In this document: piece by piece, positions 51,368 to 59,460 of the stretch
Position numbering within the stretch: the stretch's first letter is position 1
How the letters are laid out: each line of letters opens with the position of its first letter
DNA from: Novosphingobium sp.
GTDB taxonomy: Bacteria; Pseudomonadota; Alphaproteobacteria; Sphingomonadales; Sphingomonadaceae
Direction of reading: 5' to 3'
Assembly: GCF_039595395.1 (NCBI RefSeq)
Contig: NZ_JBCNLP010000005.1
Coordinates: forward strand, 62,001-126,000
DNA: 64,000 nt
The notes under the pieces: generated by a model
Told to the model about the DNA's origin: nothing
Databases searched by the model: none
What the model saw: the letters and a program-made list of their open reading frames with translations, nothing else
Made by a program: the position numbers and the translations under genes

Positions 51368-52579
51368 TCAAGCCACGGCATCGGCCTGCGCCAGGCTTTC
51401 ATACATCGCCTGCCGCATCAAATAGGCCCGGCGCTTCTCGTCATTGGCCTTGAGCTGCAGCATCGCCTCGCGGCGGCGCTTGTGAGCCTCGTCCGAACCG
51501 CCCTTGATATAGGCCATGTTGTCCATCGTCTGCTGCTGGGTGAAGCTGTGCGTCACGGTGCGGCGCTGACGGTCATAGAGCGCCAGATCCTCGGTCGGCT
51601 TGCCGGCTTTCAGCGCGGGCTGCAGCTTTTCGAACAGGTTGAAGGCGTCATGCACGCCCGAATTCATGCCGAAGCCGCCCAGCGGATTGTTGAGATGCGC
51701 CGCATCTCCGGCCAGATAGACGCGGCCATGGCCAAAGCTCTTGGCCACGCGCTGATGCACGCGGTAGAGCGTGCGGTGGCCGGTTTCCACCTGCAGGTCG
51801 CTGCCCAGCAGGCGGCGGAAAATGCCGTCCTTGAAGGCGTCCGATTTCAGATGCTCGTCGCCCAGCGAGGCGTCGGTCGGCACCAGCACGCGCCACACCG
51901 AGGGCACGCGCAGCAGCACCAACCATTCCGACGGATCTGACACATAGTTCACATAGGCCAGATTTGGCAGAAACTCGGCCAGTTCCAGCGGGGTGGACAG
52001 GGTGAGGAAGCGTTCGGGATAGGTGAAGCCGTCAAATTCGATGCCCAGCCACTTGCGGACGATCGAATTGGCACCATCGGCACCGATCAGGTAATCGCAG
52101 CGATAGCGCAGGATGTCCGTCATGGTTTCCACCGCAAGGTTCACCCCCGCATCGTCCTGCTCGAAGGTGAGCAGGCGATGGCCGAAGAGCACCCTGGCGT
52201 TGGAATATTGTGCCAGCCCCTCGGCCAGCCCGCGCGAGAGGTGATACTGCTCGCACTGGATTCGGAAGGGATAGCGCGTGGCGTCAGCAATTTCGGCCAG
52301 GTCGAAGTCGATTACCTCGCCGCTGGCCCGGTCGCGCCAGTGATAGACCGGCGCTTTGAGACCACGCTCGAGCAGCATGGAAGTGATGCCGATCTCGTCG
52401 AGCATTTCGAGCGTCGACGGATGGAAGGTCGATGCACGCAGGTCCTGCGCACAATCCGCACCGGCTTCGAACACGGTGACATCATAGCCGGCCTTGGCCA
52501 AGAGAGTGGCCAGAACCGTGCCGACGGGGCCCGCCCCGACGATCGCAACCTGGCATCGTTCTACCCCTGTCATTCTCAT
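51368..52579 (-). CDS. Class A FAD-dependent aromatic monooxygenase
   Basis: 403 aa. GAGPVG dinucleotide fold at the N-terminus (VAIVGAGPVGTVLATLLAKAG), the DG motif YLIGADGANS and the GD motif AGDAAHLNNPLGGFGMNSG define single-component flavoprotein hydroxylases such as MhpA or PobA types, which hydroxylate aromatic or enolic substrates with NAD(P)H. The start was placed at the ATG with GGAG before it; a second ATG two codons later is possible. Two overlapping copies of the TATCCG repeat are 70-85 bp upstream. Confidence 0.9.
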   Translation of the reverse strand: MRMTGVERCQVAIVGAGPVGTVLATLLAKAGYDVTVFEAGADCAQDLRASTFHPSTLEMLDEIGITSMLLERGLKAPVYHWRDRASGEVIDFDLAEIADATRYPFRIQCEQYHLSRGLAEGLAQYSNARVLFGHRLLTFEQDDAGVNLAVETMTDILRYRCDYLIGADGANSIVRKWLGIEFDGFTYPERFLTLSTPLELAEFLPNLAYVNYVSDPSEWLVLLRVPSVWRVLVPTDASLGDEHLKSDAFKDGIFRRLLGSDLQVETGHRTLYRVHQRVAKSFGHGRVYLAGDAAHLNNPLGGFGMNSGVHDAFNLFEKLQPALKAGKPTEDLALYDRQRRTVTHSFTQQQTMDNMAYIKGGSDEAHKRRREAMLQLKANDEKRRAYLMRQAMYESLAQADAVA

Positions 52580-52648
52580 GCACTCCAACTTCAGACTTGG
52601 AATTTGGTATGGACGTGCTTTGAGCAGGGATTGCCCCAAGTGCCGGAA

Positions 52649-52682
52649 CTATCCGCACAGTGAGTATCCGGCCAGGGCAGCG
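52649..52682. promoter_or_regulatory. Two overlapping half-type copies of the 19-bp repeat
   Basis: CTATCCG-CACAG-TGAGTAT at 52649-52667 and GTATCCG-GCCAG-GGCAGCG at 52664-52682. Each has one good arm and poor symmetry. They lie 70-85 bp before the monooxygenase start at 52579. Confidence 0.4.
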
Positions 52683-52695
52683 GACCGGGCAAAAC

Positions 52696-52733
52696 GCAAA
52701 GGGCCGCGCGGACGATGCCCCGCGGCCCTTTGC
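52696..52733 (-). terminator. Strong terminator of the M24/LLM/hydrolase operon
   Basis: Perfect 13-bp stem GCAAAGGGCCGCG/CGCGGCCCTTTGC with a 12-nt loop, 40 bp after the hydrolase stop. On the minus strand it is followed by GTTTTG. Confidence 0.8.
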
Positions 52734-52772
52734 CGCAGACAGACCGCTACCCGGGCGGCGGATTTAGCTGGC

Positions 52773-53768
52773 TTATGGTCTCGCGCGATGCGGTTCGCGC
52801 CAAGGATGCCGGTCGAGAAACGCCTTGAGGTCGCGGGTGAAGAGCTGCGGATCTTCCCACATCGGGAAATGGCCGAGCTGCGGATAGTTGACCACTTCGA
52901 CCTGCGCATTGGGAAAGCGCTGCTTTGACGAATCCTCGCTTTGACTGATGACCGTATCGAGACCGCACCACTGGATCAGCACCGGCCCATGCACCGCCGC
53001 TGTTTCCCGCGCGACCAGGTCGGTCTTGAACAGCTCGACATTGGCGGCCAGCAGCGCCTGCTGGTTGCGGTAGGCGCCAGGCAGATTGTCGGCGTCGAAG
53101 ATTGAATCGACCATCCAGTCCTTCGGCTCGAAACCGGGCGAGGTCGTATCCTTGAACACCTCGCGGAAAAAGGCGTGGCTGCGCCATTGCGGGGTTCTGG
53201 CTTTCTGCTCGGCGATCAGTTCCTGCATCCGCGCGCCGATCTTGCGCGTCTGGCTCGGCCGTTCGAGCGGCAGAATGGAAAAGGCCATGGCCGTGACATG
53301 GCCGGGATAGGCCCGGTTGTATTCCAGCGCGACATTGGCCCCGTTGCTGGTGGCAACCAGCGCAAAGCGGCTATAACCCAATTGGCGCATCAGGCCGTCC
53401 ATCAGAGCGGCTGCGCGCGGGGTCGTATAAACTCCCGTGGGATCGGGACCAGAAAGCCCATAGGGCGGCCAGTCGAACCGCACCACGCGGTAGCTGCGCT
53501 TCAGACGCGGCACCACCAGATCCCACTGATGCAGATTGACGATCGACCCATGCAGCAGCACGACGACCGGTGCATGGCGCGGCCCTTCCTCGCGCACATG
53601 GATGGGGACGCCATCCACGGTGACGAAGCGCGAGGGCGGCGCGGCCCAGCGCGCCCGCACGGCGGCGACATCGGTGTTCACATTGGGCTGCTCGGCCGCA
53701 GGCGCCGCTGGCAACGGCCCAGTGATACCGGCCCCGGCCAGGGCGGCGGCAGCCAGCAGAGTCCTCAC
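52773..53768 (-). CDS. Secreted alpha/beta hydrolase
   Basis: 331 aa with a signal peptide (residues 1-25, ending PAAPAAE). Hydrolase fold: VVLLHGSIVNLHQW, FDWPPYGLSGPDPTG, nucleophile elbow VATSNGANVA with Ser, acid in WCGLDTVIS and His in LGHFPMWE. Paralogue of the product at 12738-13721, sharing the WAAPPSRFV N-terminal motif. The GTG start overlaps the LLM stop (GTGA). Last gene of the operon. Probably hydrolyses an ester outside the cytoplasm. Confidence 0.85.
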   Translation of the reverse strand: MRTLLAAAALAGAGITGPLPAAPAAEQPNVNTDVAAVRARWAAPPSRFVTVDGVPIHVREEGPRHAPVVVLLHGSIVNLHQWDLVVPRLKRSYRVVRFDWPPYGLSGPDPTGVYTTPRAAALMDGLMRQLGYSRFALVATSNGANVALEYNRAYPGHVTAMAFSILPLERPSQTRKIGARMQELIAEQKARTPQWRSHAFFREVFKDTTSPGFEPKDWMVDSIFDADNLPGAYRNQQALLAANVELFKTDLVARETAAVHGPVLIQWCGLDTVISQSEDSSKQRFPNAQVEVVNYPQLGHFPMWEDPQLFTRDLKAFLDRHPWREPHRARP

Positions 53769-54994
53769 GCGGCCATATCCGCCGGCCAGCGCGGCAGGCC
53801 CATGGTCTCACGCAAGGTCTGGCCCGGATAGGCGCTGCGCAGCACGCCTGCCGCCTGGAGGATGGGCACCACCTCCTGCACGAAGAGTTCCAGCTCGCCC
53901 GGCATATAGGCCGGCTGCAGGGTGAAGCCATCGCAGGCCGCCGCATCCACCCAAGTGATCATCATCTCGGCCAGTTGGGCCGCCGTGCCGCGAAACACAT
54001 TGTGTCCGCGCGGTGTGCGGACGTAGCCGGCGGCGAACTTGCCCAGCGACAGGCCGGTGGCCACCGGCTTTTCCAGCGCGCGGGCGATGTCCGCGCGCGG
54101 CAGGATGGTCTGGTCGAGGATCAGATCCTCGGGGATCGGGCCAGCAGGATCGCATGTCGTCAGATCAACGCCCAGACCTTCTGACAGATATTCAATGCAC
54201 AAAGCCTCATCGGCCAGATCGAGCAGGGCCTGATCCTTGGCGATGGCCGCTTCCTCGCTTTCGGCCAGGATGAACGAAAGGCCTGGCATGATCCGTACCC
54301 CGTCCGGGTCGCGCCCGGCGGCGGTCACGCGCGCCCGCATGTCGTTGCGGAAAGCGATGCCGGCTTCCATCGTGGGTGCCGGACAGAAAATCGCCTCGGC
54401 GACGCGGGCGGCAAAGTCACGCCCATCCGCCGATTGCCCTGCCTGCACGAAGACCGGGCGTTGCTGGGGCGAGTTGCCCAGTTCGTGGTTCATCGCGCGC
54501 CAATGCTCCTGCGCTTCGGCCACCACCTGCGCCGCCATTCTGTAGCGCAGCGACTTTTCGGGAAGTTCCTCCTCGCCAAAGTTGAAGGCGGTGTCGGGAT
54601 GAGCCGAGGTCACAATGTTCCACCCGGCCCGCCCGCCGCTGATCCGGTCCATGGTAGCAAAGCGCTGGGCCAGCCCCTCGGCAGACCAGTATGTGGTCGA
54701 AAGCGTGTTCACCAGCCCGATATGCTCGGTAACCGAAGCAATGGCCGAGAGCAACGCCATGGGGTCGAGCGTGGGCATGGCCAGCCGCTCGGGCGTGTGT
54801 CCCCCTGCCCCGCGCGACTGGATCTGGTCGCCAAAGACGATGGCGTCGAAGCAGCCGCGTTCCACCAATTGTCCCACGCGCTTGTAATAATCCATAGAGA
54901 ACACGTCGGCGGGCTTCGCGTTTTCATGACGCCAGCCGCTGGGATAATGGCCGATACCCTGAAGGAAGGCCCACAAGTGCAGGGGACGGGGCAT
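53765..54994 (-). CDS. LLM-class flavin-dependent monooxygenase, NtaA/DszA-type
   Basis: 409 aa luciferase-like monooxygenase of the NtaA/SnaA/DszA branch: GCFDAIVFGDQIQS, STTYWSAEGLAQRFATMDRISGGRAGWNIVTSA, RYRMAAQVVAEAQEHW. It uses FMNH2 from a reductase to oxygenate amines, sulfones or other substrates. The ATG overlaps the preceding LLM-like stop by one base (TGATG). Adjacent genes are a short LLM-like protein upstream and a hydrolase downstream. Confidence 0.88.
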   Translation of the reverse strand: MPRPLHLWAFLQGIGHYPSGWRHENAKPADVFSMDYYKRVGQLVERGCFDAIVFGDQIQSRGAGGHTPERLAMPTLDPMALLSAIASVTEHIGLVNTLSTTYWSAEGLAQRFATMDRISGGRAGWNIVTSAHPDTAFNFGEEELPEKSLRYRMAAQVVAEAQEHWRAMNHELGNSPQQRPVFVQAGQSADGRDFAARVAEAIFCPAPTMEAGIAFRNDMRARVTAAGRDPDGVRIMPGLSFILAESEEAAIAKDQALLDLADEALCIEYLSEGLGVDLTTCDPAGPIPEDLILDQTILPRADIARALEKPVATGLSLGKFAAGYVRTPRGHNVFRGTAAQLAEMMITWVDAAACDGFTLQPAYMPGELELFVQEVVPILQAAGVLRSAYPGQTLRETMGLPRWPADMAA

Positions 54995-55818
54995 CAGGCG
55001 ATCTCCTCTTGAGCGGCTTGGGTGGGCGCGGCCAGCTTCAGCCTTTCACGCAGCGTGCCGCCGGCGGCGGAGGGGGTAATAAGTCCAGCCAGGCGCTGGG
55101 CGACCAGCGGCAACTGGCCGAGCGCCGCGTCCACATCGACATGCACACCATCGATCCGCCCCTCGGCAAAGGCCTGTGCAATGGCGACACTGTCCAGATC
55201 CACACCGACGCGCAGCAGGCGCCGCGCGCCCTCCGGCGCGGCCTGATCCGCCTCCACGATCATCACATCGATGCCCGGCACGGCAAAGGGCGAGAGCGCA
55301 TTGCACACCAGCAGCGGATGGCCCTGACGCGGGCGCATGGCATTCACCGGGCCCCGCGTCTTGTAATGGCTGCCGACATAATGGCTCGGGCGCACCTTGG
55401 TGGAATCGAGATAACGTCCGCTCTCCTTGTCGATGATGAGGCAATCGGCATCCCAGCCATCCCACAGGGCGCGCGTCGCCAGCACCATATCGGCGAGACG
55501 CTCGGCATCGCCATCTTCGGCCACCGGGCACCAGCCGAGCAGGCCGCCGGTCAGATAGTCGATCGCCGAGAGCGAGCGGGCGTGATGGAAGGGATGGCCA
55601 AGGCGCGTCGAGACCAGCGGCACCACGCCCATGCGGGTCAGGCGCGGGGCGGCCCAGGCGGCAATCACCTGCGCATCGAAGGGCAAGGCCTGGGGATGGC
55701 CCAGCACCAGCAGATCGACGCCCACCTCCTCGGCCAGAGGAAGGACCTTGGCGGCATAGGCCGGGTCGGCCATCGCCGCCTCGGACAGGCCGATGGAAAA
55801 CATGAAATGTCTGGTCAT
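54994..55818 (-). CDS. Short LLM-like protein, possible partner of the DszA-type enzyme
   Basis: 274 aa, shorter than usual for LLM monooxygenases (about 350). It shows MFSIGLSEAAMADPAYAAKVLPLAEEVGVDLLVLG, VPLVSTRLGHPFHHARSLSAIDYLTGGLLGWCPV and YVGSHYKTRGPVN. The C-terminal barrel strands seem divergent or missing. The ATG overlaps the M24 stop (ATGA). It may pair with the full-length LLM gene next to it, as seen in heterodimeric flavin oxygenases. Confidence 0.7.
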   Translation of the reverse strand: MTRHFMFSIGLSEAAMADPAYAAKVLPLAEEVGVDLLVLGHPQALPFDAQVIAAWAAPRLTRMGVVPLVSTRLGHPFHHARSLSAIDYLTGGLLGWCPVAEDGDAERLADMVLATRALWDGWDADCLIIDKESGRYLDSTKVRPSHYVGSHYKTRGPVNAMRPRQGHPLLVCNALSPFAVPGIDVMIVEADQAAPEGARRLLRVGVDLDSVAIAQAFAEGRIDGVHVDVDAALGQLPLVAQRLAGLITPSAAGGTLRERLKLAAPTQAAQEEIA

Positions 55819-57107
55819 ACGATGATCACCGCTGGTGTGGAAATATGGATGGGCTCGCAACCATCGGCTGTGATGAGGACCAAATCCTCGCAATGGGCCG
55901 AGCCGCCGATGCCGGTGTCGAGCACCGGGCAATCGACCGAAATGACCATGCCCTCGCGCAGTTCGATGTCGGGCTTGCGCCAGAAACCGCCCGCATCCTG
56001 CCCTGGCTCATCGGTATGGGCCAAACCGCAGGAATGGGGGCCAAAGCCGATCGCCACATCATGGCCGCCACGCTTGAGGGCGTCCTGACCGAGCGCGACG
56101 ATCTGGCTGAAACGCAGGCCCGGCCGCAACGCCTCGCGCACCGCCTGCCAGGCAAAGGCAGCGGCATCAGCGGCCCGCGCCGCTGCGCCCGTGGGTTCGC
56201 CGACGAACACCGTGCGGGCAAAATCGCCATGATAGCCCTGAAACTGGCTCACCGCGTCGAGAAACAGCGCCTGCCCGTCGGCGATGGTGTAGGGGCAGCT
56301 TTCCGAGGAGGAACGGTCGACATTGAGGAAGACGGCGGTGTTGCCCCGGCTGGCGGTTTCCCGTTTGAAGAGCGCGTGAAGGTCACGATAGGTCGCCCCG
56401 GCCCGCACGCCCTGCGCCACGGCGGCCAGCGCCTGCGCATTGGCCTGCGCCGCGCGCGCCATCAGCGCCTGTTCCAGAGGCGACTTGATGAGGCGGATTT
56501 CGCGCAGCGCGTTTTCGGCATGGACCGCTTCGCCCGGATGATCGTGGCGGGCCAGCACCACCGGCACCACGCCATCGTCCCACCCCACCCGGCCACCCCA
56601 TGCCCCGCAGGCCTTGAGCGCGGCAACCAGCGCGCCGCCCGCGTTGCGATAGGCCGCCCGCTCTTTCAGCGAAGCGGCGCTGGTGGCCAGACGATGCGCT
56701 TCGAGCGGCGAGAGCGGAGCGAGGCCGCGATCGGGACACATCGGCACATCGCCGTTCTGGCCCAGGTCGCCGGTGTCGGTCAGATCGTCATACAGCCAGA
56801 CATCGCGCGGCTGCGCGCGCCCATCGGCAAAGGTGTAATAGTGCAGGAAACGGCTGGTCACCAGCAGCGGTTGCTCGGGATGGCGACGCGAGAGAATGGC
56901 GAAAGTGCCCGGTGGCTGACCGATCCGGGTGCGGGCAATCTGCGGCCAGTGGCCCAGCGCATGAAAGACATTCACCGGCTGTCCCATCACGATGGCATCG
57001 AGATCCCACCGCTCCATCACCGCCATCGCCTCGGCCATGTTCATCGGGCCGGACAGGTTCAGCGCATCGAGGAGCGCCGCGTCGTCTTGGGGCTGGGGCA
57101 ACATCAT
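55815..57107 (-). CDS. M24-family metallohydrolase (Xaa-Pro dipeptidase/creatinase fold)
   Basis: 430 aa. The N-terminal creatinase-like domain and the pita-bread domain are both present. Metal ligands: Asp pair in LDAVSQFQGYHGDFART, His in GFGPHSCGLAH, a position where Glu is usual reads ISVDCPVLD, and Glu in HCEDLVLI. So one of the two Glu ligands is Asp. Family members cleave peptides or amidine/creatine bonds. The gene is divergent from the hydrolase at 57227, with a near-perfect 19-bp repeat between them. The ribosome site is weak. Confidence 0.85.
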   Translation of the reverse strand: MMLPQPQDDAALLDALNLSGPMNMAEAMAVMERWDLDAIVMGQPVNVFHALGHWPQIARTRIGQPPGTFAILSRRHPEQPLLVTSRFLHYYTFADGRAQPRDVWLYDDLTDTGDLGQNGDVPMCPDRGLAPLSPLEAHRLATSAASLKERAAYRNAGGALVAALKACGAWGGRVGWDDGVVPVVLARHDHPGEAVHAENALREIRLIKSPLEQALMARAAQANAQALAAVAQGVRAGATYRDLHALFKRETASRGNTAVFLNVDRSSSESCPYTIADGQALFLDAVSQFQGYHGDFARTVFVGEPTGAAARAADAAAFAWQAVREALRPGLRFSQIVALGQDALKRGGHDVAIGFGPHSCGLAHTDEPGQDAGGFWRKPDIELREGMVISVDCPVLDTGIGGSAHCEDLVLITADGCEPIHISTPAVIIV

Positions 57108-57158
57108 GGCCGTGACAGCAGCACGACCGGGCTGGCGGCGAACGTCCCTCGTGGCAAC

Positions 57159-57177
57159 TTATCCGCCTGCTGGATAA
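57159..57177. promoter_or_regulatory. Best copy of the 19-bp repeat, between divergent M24 and hydrolase operons
   Basis: TTATCCG-CCTGC-TGGATAA matches at 13 of 14 arm positions, extended to CTTATCCG/TGGATAAG. It lies 52 bp from the M24 start and 50 bp from the hydrolase start, so it can serve both. Confidence 0.75.
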
Positions 57178-57226
57178 GATCAGCGCGGCACGGCGCTTGG
57201 CGGCAGGGGAGCGTAGCCTGCCGTCC

Positions 57227-58096
57227 ATGACATCCATCCACGCAACCGGGATCACACGCGAATTTGTCACGCTGGAGGAAGGGCAGATGCATCTGCGCCG
57301 CCTGCCGGGTAAGGCGGGCGTGCCGCTCGTCCTGCTCCATGCCTCACCGGCTTCGGGCAGCTTCATGCAGGGGTTGATGAATGCCTTGCGCGCGGCTGGC
57401 CATAAAAGCGCCATTCTGGCACCCGACACGCTGGGCAATGGCGACAGCGCCGCGCCCGCCCCCGACCATCCCGACATTGCCTATTTCGCCCACAGTGTGC
57501 TGCGCATGCTCGACGCTCTGGAGATCGAGGTGGTCGATCTCTATGGCTCGCATACAGGGGCACGGATCGCCTGCGAGTTTGCCGCCGCCTATCCAGGCCG
57601 CTGCCGCCGTCTGGTGCTTGACGGCATCACCGAATATTCCGACGAGATGCGGGCCGCCGTCGTGGCCAATTATGCCCCGCGCGTCGAACCCGACGCCTAT
57701 GGCCGCCATCTCATCTGGGCCTTCAACTTCTGCCGCGATCAGGCGCTGTTCTTCCCCCATTTCATGCAGGATGCCGAGCATCGCCTGGCCGTGCCCATGC
57801 CCTCGCCCGAGGTGCTGCACCGCATCACGCTCGACGTGCTGAAAAACTGGGACACCTATTCCAAGCCCTATATCGCCGCCTTCGAATATCCCACCTTCGC
57901 GCGGATGGCGCAGGTTGCGGCCCCTACCCTGCTGCTCAAGCCCGAAACCGAACTGGCACTCCTCAACGCCTCGGTTGCGCGGGCCATGGCGGTGCTGCCG
58001 CAGGGCGCGGAGCAGGCCGTGCCCCCCGGCGACACCGCCAAGGCGCAAGCCATGGCCGCATTCCTTGTTCAACCCCCTGCTGACCGGAATCCGTGA
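57227..58096 (+). CDS. Alpha/beta hydrolase with threonine at the nucleophile position (B)
   Basis: 289 aa, related to the product at 35391: VLLHASPASGSF, LAPDTLGNGDSA and the elbow YGSHTGARIA with Thr110. As there, no clear catalytic His motif follows near the end. The region FCRDQALFFPHFMQDAEHR is shared (FCRDQYLFFPWYKRDRAHQR in the other). The start was taken as the ATG at 57227, though its ribosome site is weak. Followed directly by a GPH carrier (TGATG overlap). Confidence 0.82.
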   Translation: MTSIHATGITREFVTLEEGQMHLRRLPGKAGVPLVLLHASPASGSFMQGLMNALRAAGHKSAILAPDTLGNGDSAAPAPDHPDIAYFAHSVLRMLDALEIEVVDLYGSHTGARIACEFAAAYPGRCRRLVLDGITEYSDEMRAAVVANYAPRVEPDAYGRHLIWAFNFCRDQALFFPHFMQDAEHRLAVPMPSPEVLHRITLDVLKNWDTYSKPYIAAFEYPTFARMAQVAAPTLLLKPETELALLNASVARAMAVLPQGAEQAVPPGDTAKAQAMAAFLVQPPADRNP

Positions 58097-59454
58097 TGAG
58101 CGCGCAACGGCTATCGATGAAGATCTGTCTGGGCTTTGGATTGGGCACGGTGGGCGTGTCCATCATGCTCAACGCCGTGACAGCCTATTACCCCGCCTTC
58201 ATGAGCACGGTTCTGGGCCAGTCGCCCGAAGTTGCCGGCTATCTGATGATGGGTGCCAAGCTATATGACGCCTTCGTCGACATTCTCATCGGCAACATGA
58301 GCGACCGTAGCCGCAGCGCCTGGGGCCGCCGCCGCCCCTTCATGCTGCTGGGCGCCATTCTGGCGGCGGCCAGCTTCCTGATGCTGTTCGCACCCCCAGC
58401 GCTCAGTTCCAGCGCGCTCATTGCCTATATGATCGCGGCGCAGATCCTTTATTCCACGGCCTATTCCCTCTTTGCCGTGCCCTATATGGCGCTGCCCGCG
58501 GAACTGACCGACCGCTTTGCCGAGCGGACCCGGCTCATCTCCTACCGGACGGTGTTTGTGTCCATCGGCCAGATGCTGGCGACAGCGGGCACGGCAGCAG
58601 TCATCAAGGCGGGCGGCGCGGGCGGCTCGGCCTATGCGATGATGGGCGTGGTGATGGCGCTTGTCATCTTCGGCACGATGACAGGCACCGTGCTGGCCGT
58701 TCCGGCCACCCATGCGCAAAAGGATGAGAAAAGCCCGGCACAGAAGGTGCCATTTGGCCGCCAGGTGCGCCTCATCACGCGCAACCGGCCCTATATGCTG
58801 CTGCTGGGCGCCAAGGTGTTCCAGTTCCTGGCCTTTGCCAGCATGGGTTCGACCGGGCTGCTCTATCTGCTCAATGTGTTGAACCTTGGCTATTCCGGCC
58901 AGATCACGCTGACCGCCACCTCGAATGTCGCCACGGCTCTTTCCATGCCGCTCTGGGTGTGGATGGGCGCGCGCATCGGCAAGCATCGCACCTATCTGGT
59001 GGGCGTGCTGGTGTTCTGCGCAACGGCGCTGAGCTGGCTGGCCGTAGGCCGGGGGGTGAGTGAGGGGCAGATCATCGTGCGCGGCATTTTTGCCGGGGTT
59101 GGGTCAGGTTCGCTGATCCTGATGTCGATTTCGATGCTGGGCGACACCATGGCCTATGACCGGCTGATCACCGGCATGGCACGCGAGGGGCTGCTCTCCT
59201 CGGCCGTGGCGGTGGTGGAAAAGGCCAGCTTTGCGCTCGGTGTGGCCATTTTGGGCCTCTGCCTGCGCGCGGCGCATTACATTCCCACCACCGGCGGCAG
59301 ACTGGTCGAACAGCCCCATAGCGCGATGACCGCGCTGACGCTGGGCTATACCGCAGTGCCTGCGCTGCTCTTCATCGCCAATGGCGTCTTCATCTGGCTC
59401 TATGATCTGGACGAAGGGAAGATGGCCGCCACCCGCGCAAGGCTGGCGGCCTGA
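58096..59454 (+). CDS. GPH-type MFS symporter
   Basis: 452 aa, 12 membrane helices, with KLYDAFVDILIGNMSDRSRSAWGRRRP as GPH signature and VPYMALPAELTDRFAERTRL. Predicted cation-coupled uptake. The ATG overlaps the hydrolase stop by one base; a GTG three bases earlier is possible. The convergent esterase gene ends 6 bp away. Confidence 0.86.
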   Translation: MSAQRLSMKICLGFGLGTVGVSIMLNAVTAYYPAFMSTVLGQSPEVAGYLMMGAKLYDAFVDILIGNMSDRSRSAWGRRRPFMLLGAILAAASFLMLFAPPALSSSALIAYMIAAQILYSTAYSLFAVPYMALPAELTDRFAERTRLISYRTVFVSIGQMLATAGTAAVIKAGGAGGSAYAMMGVVMALVIFGTMTGTVLAVPATHAQKDEKSPAQKVPFGRQVRLITRNRPYMLLLGAKVFQFLAFASMGSTGLLYLLNVLNLGYSGQITLTATSNVATALSMPLWVWMGARIGKHRTYLVGVLVFCATALSWLAVGRGVSEGQIIVRGIFAGVGSGSLILMSISMLGDTMAYDRLITGMAREGLLSSAVAVVEKASFALGVAILGLCLRAAHYIPTTGGRLVEQPHSAMTALTLGYTAVPALLFIANGVFIWLYDLDEGKMAATRARLAA

Positions 59455-59460
59455 TTGTGC

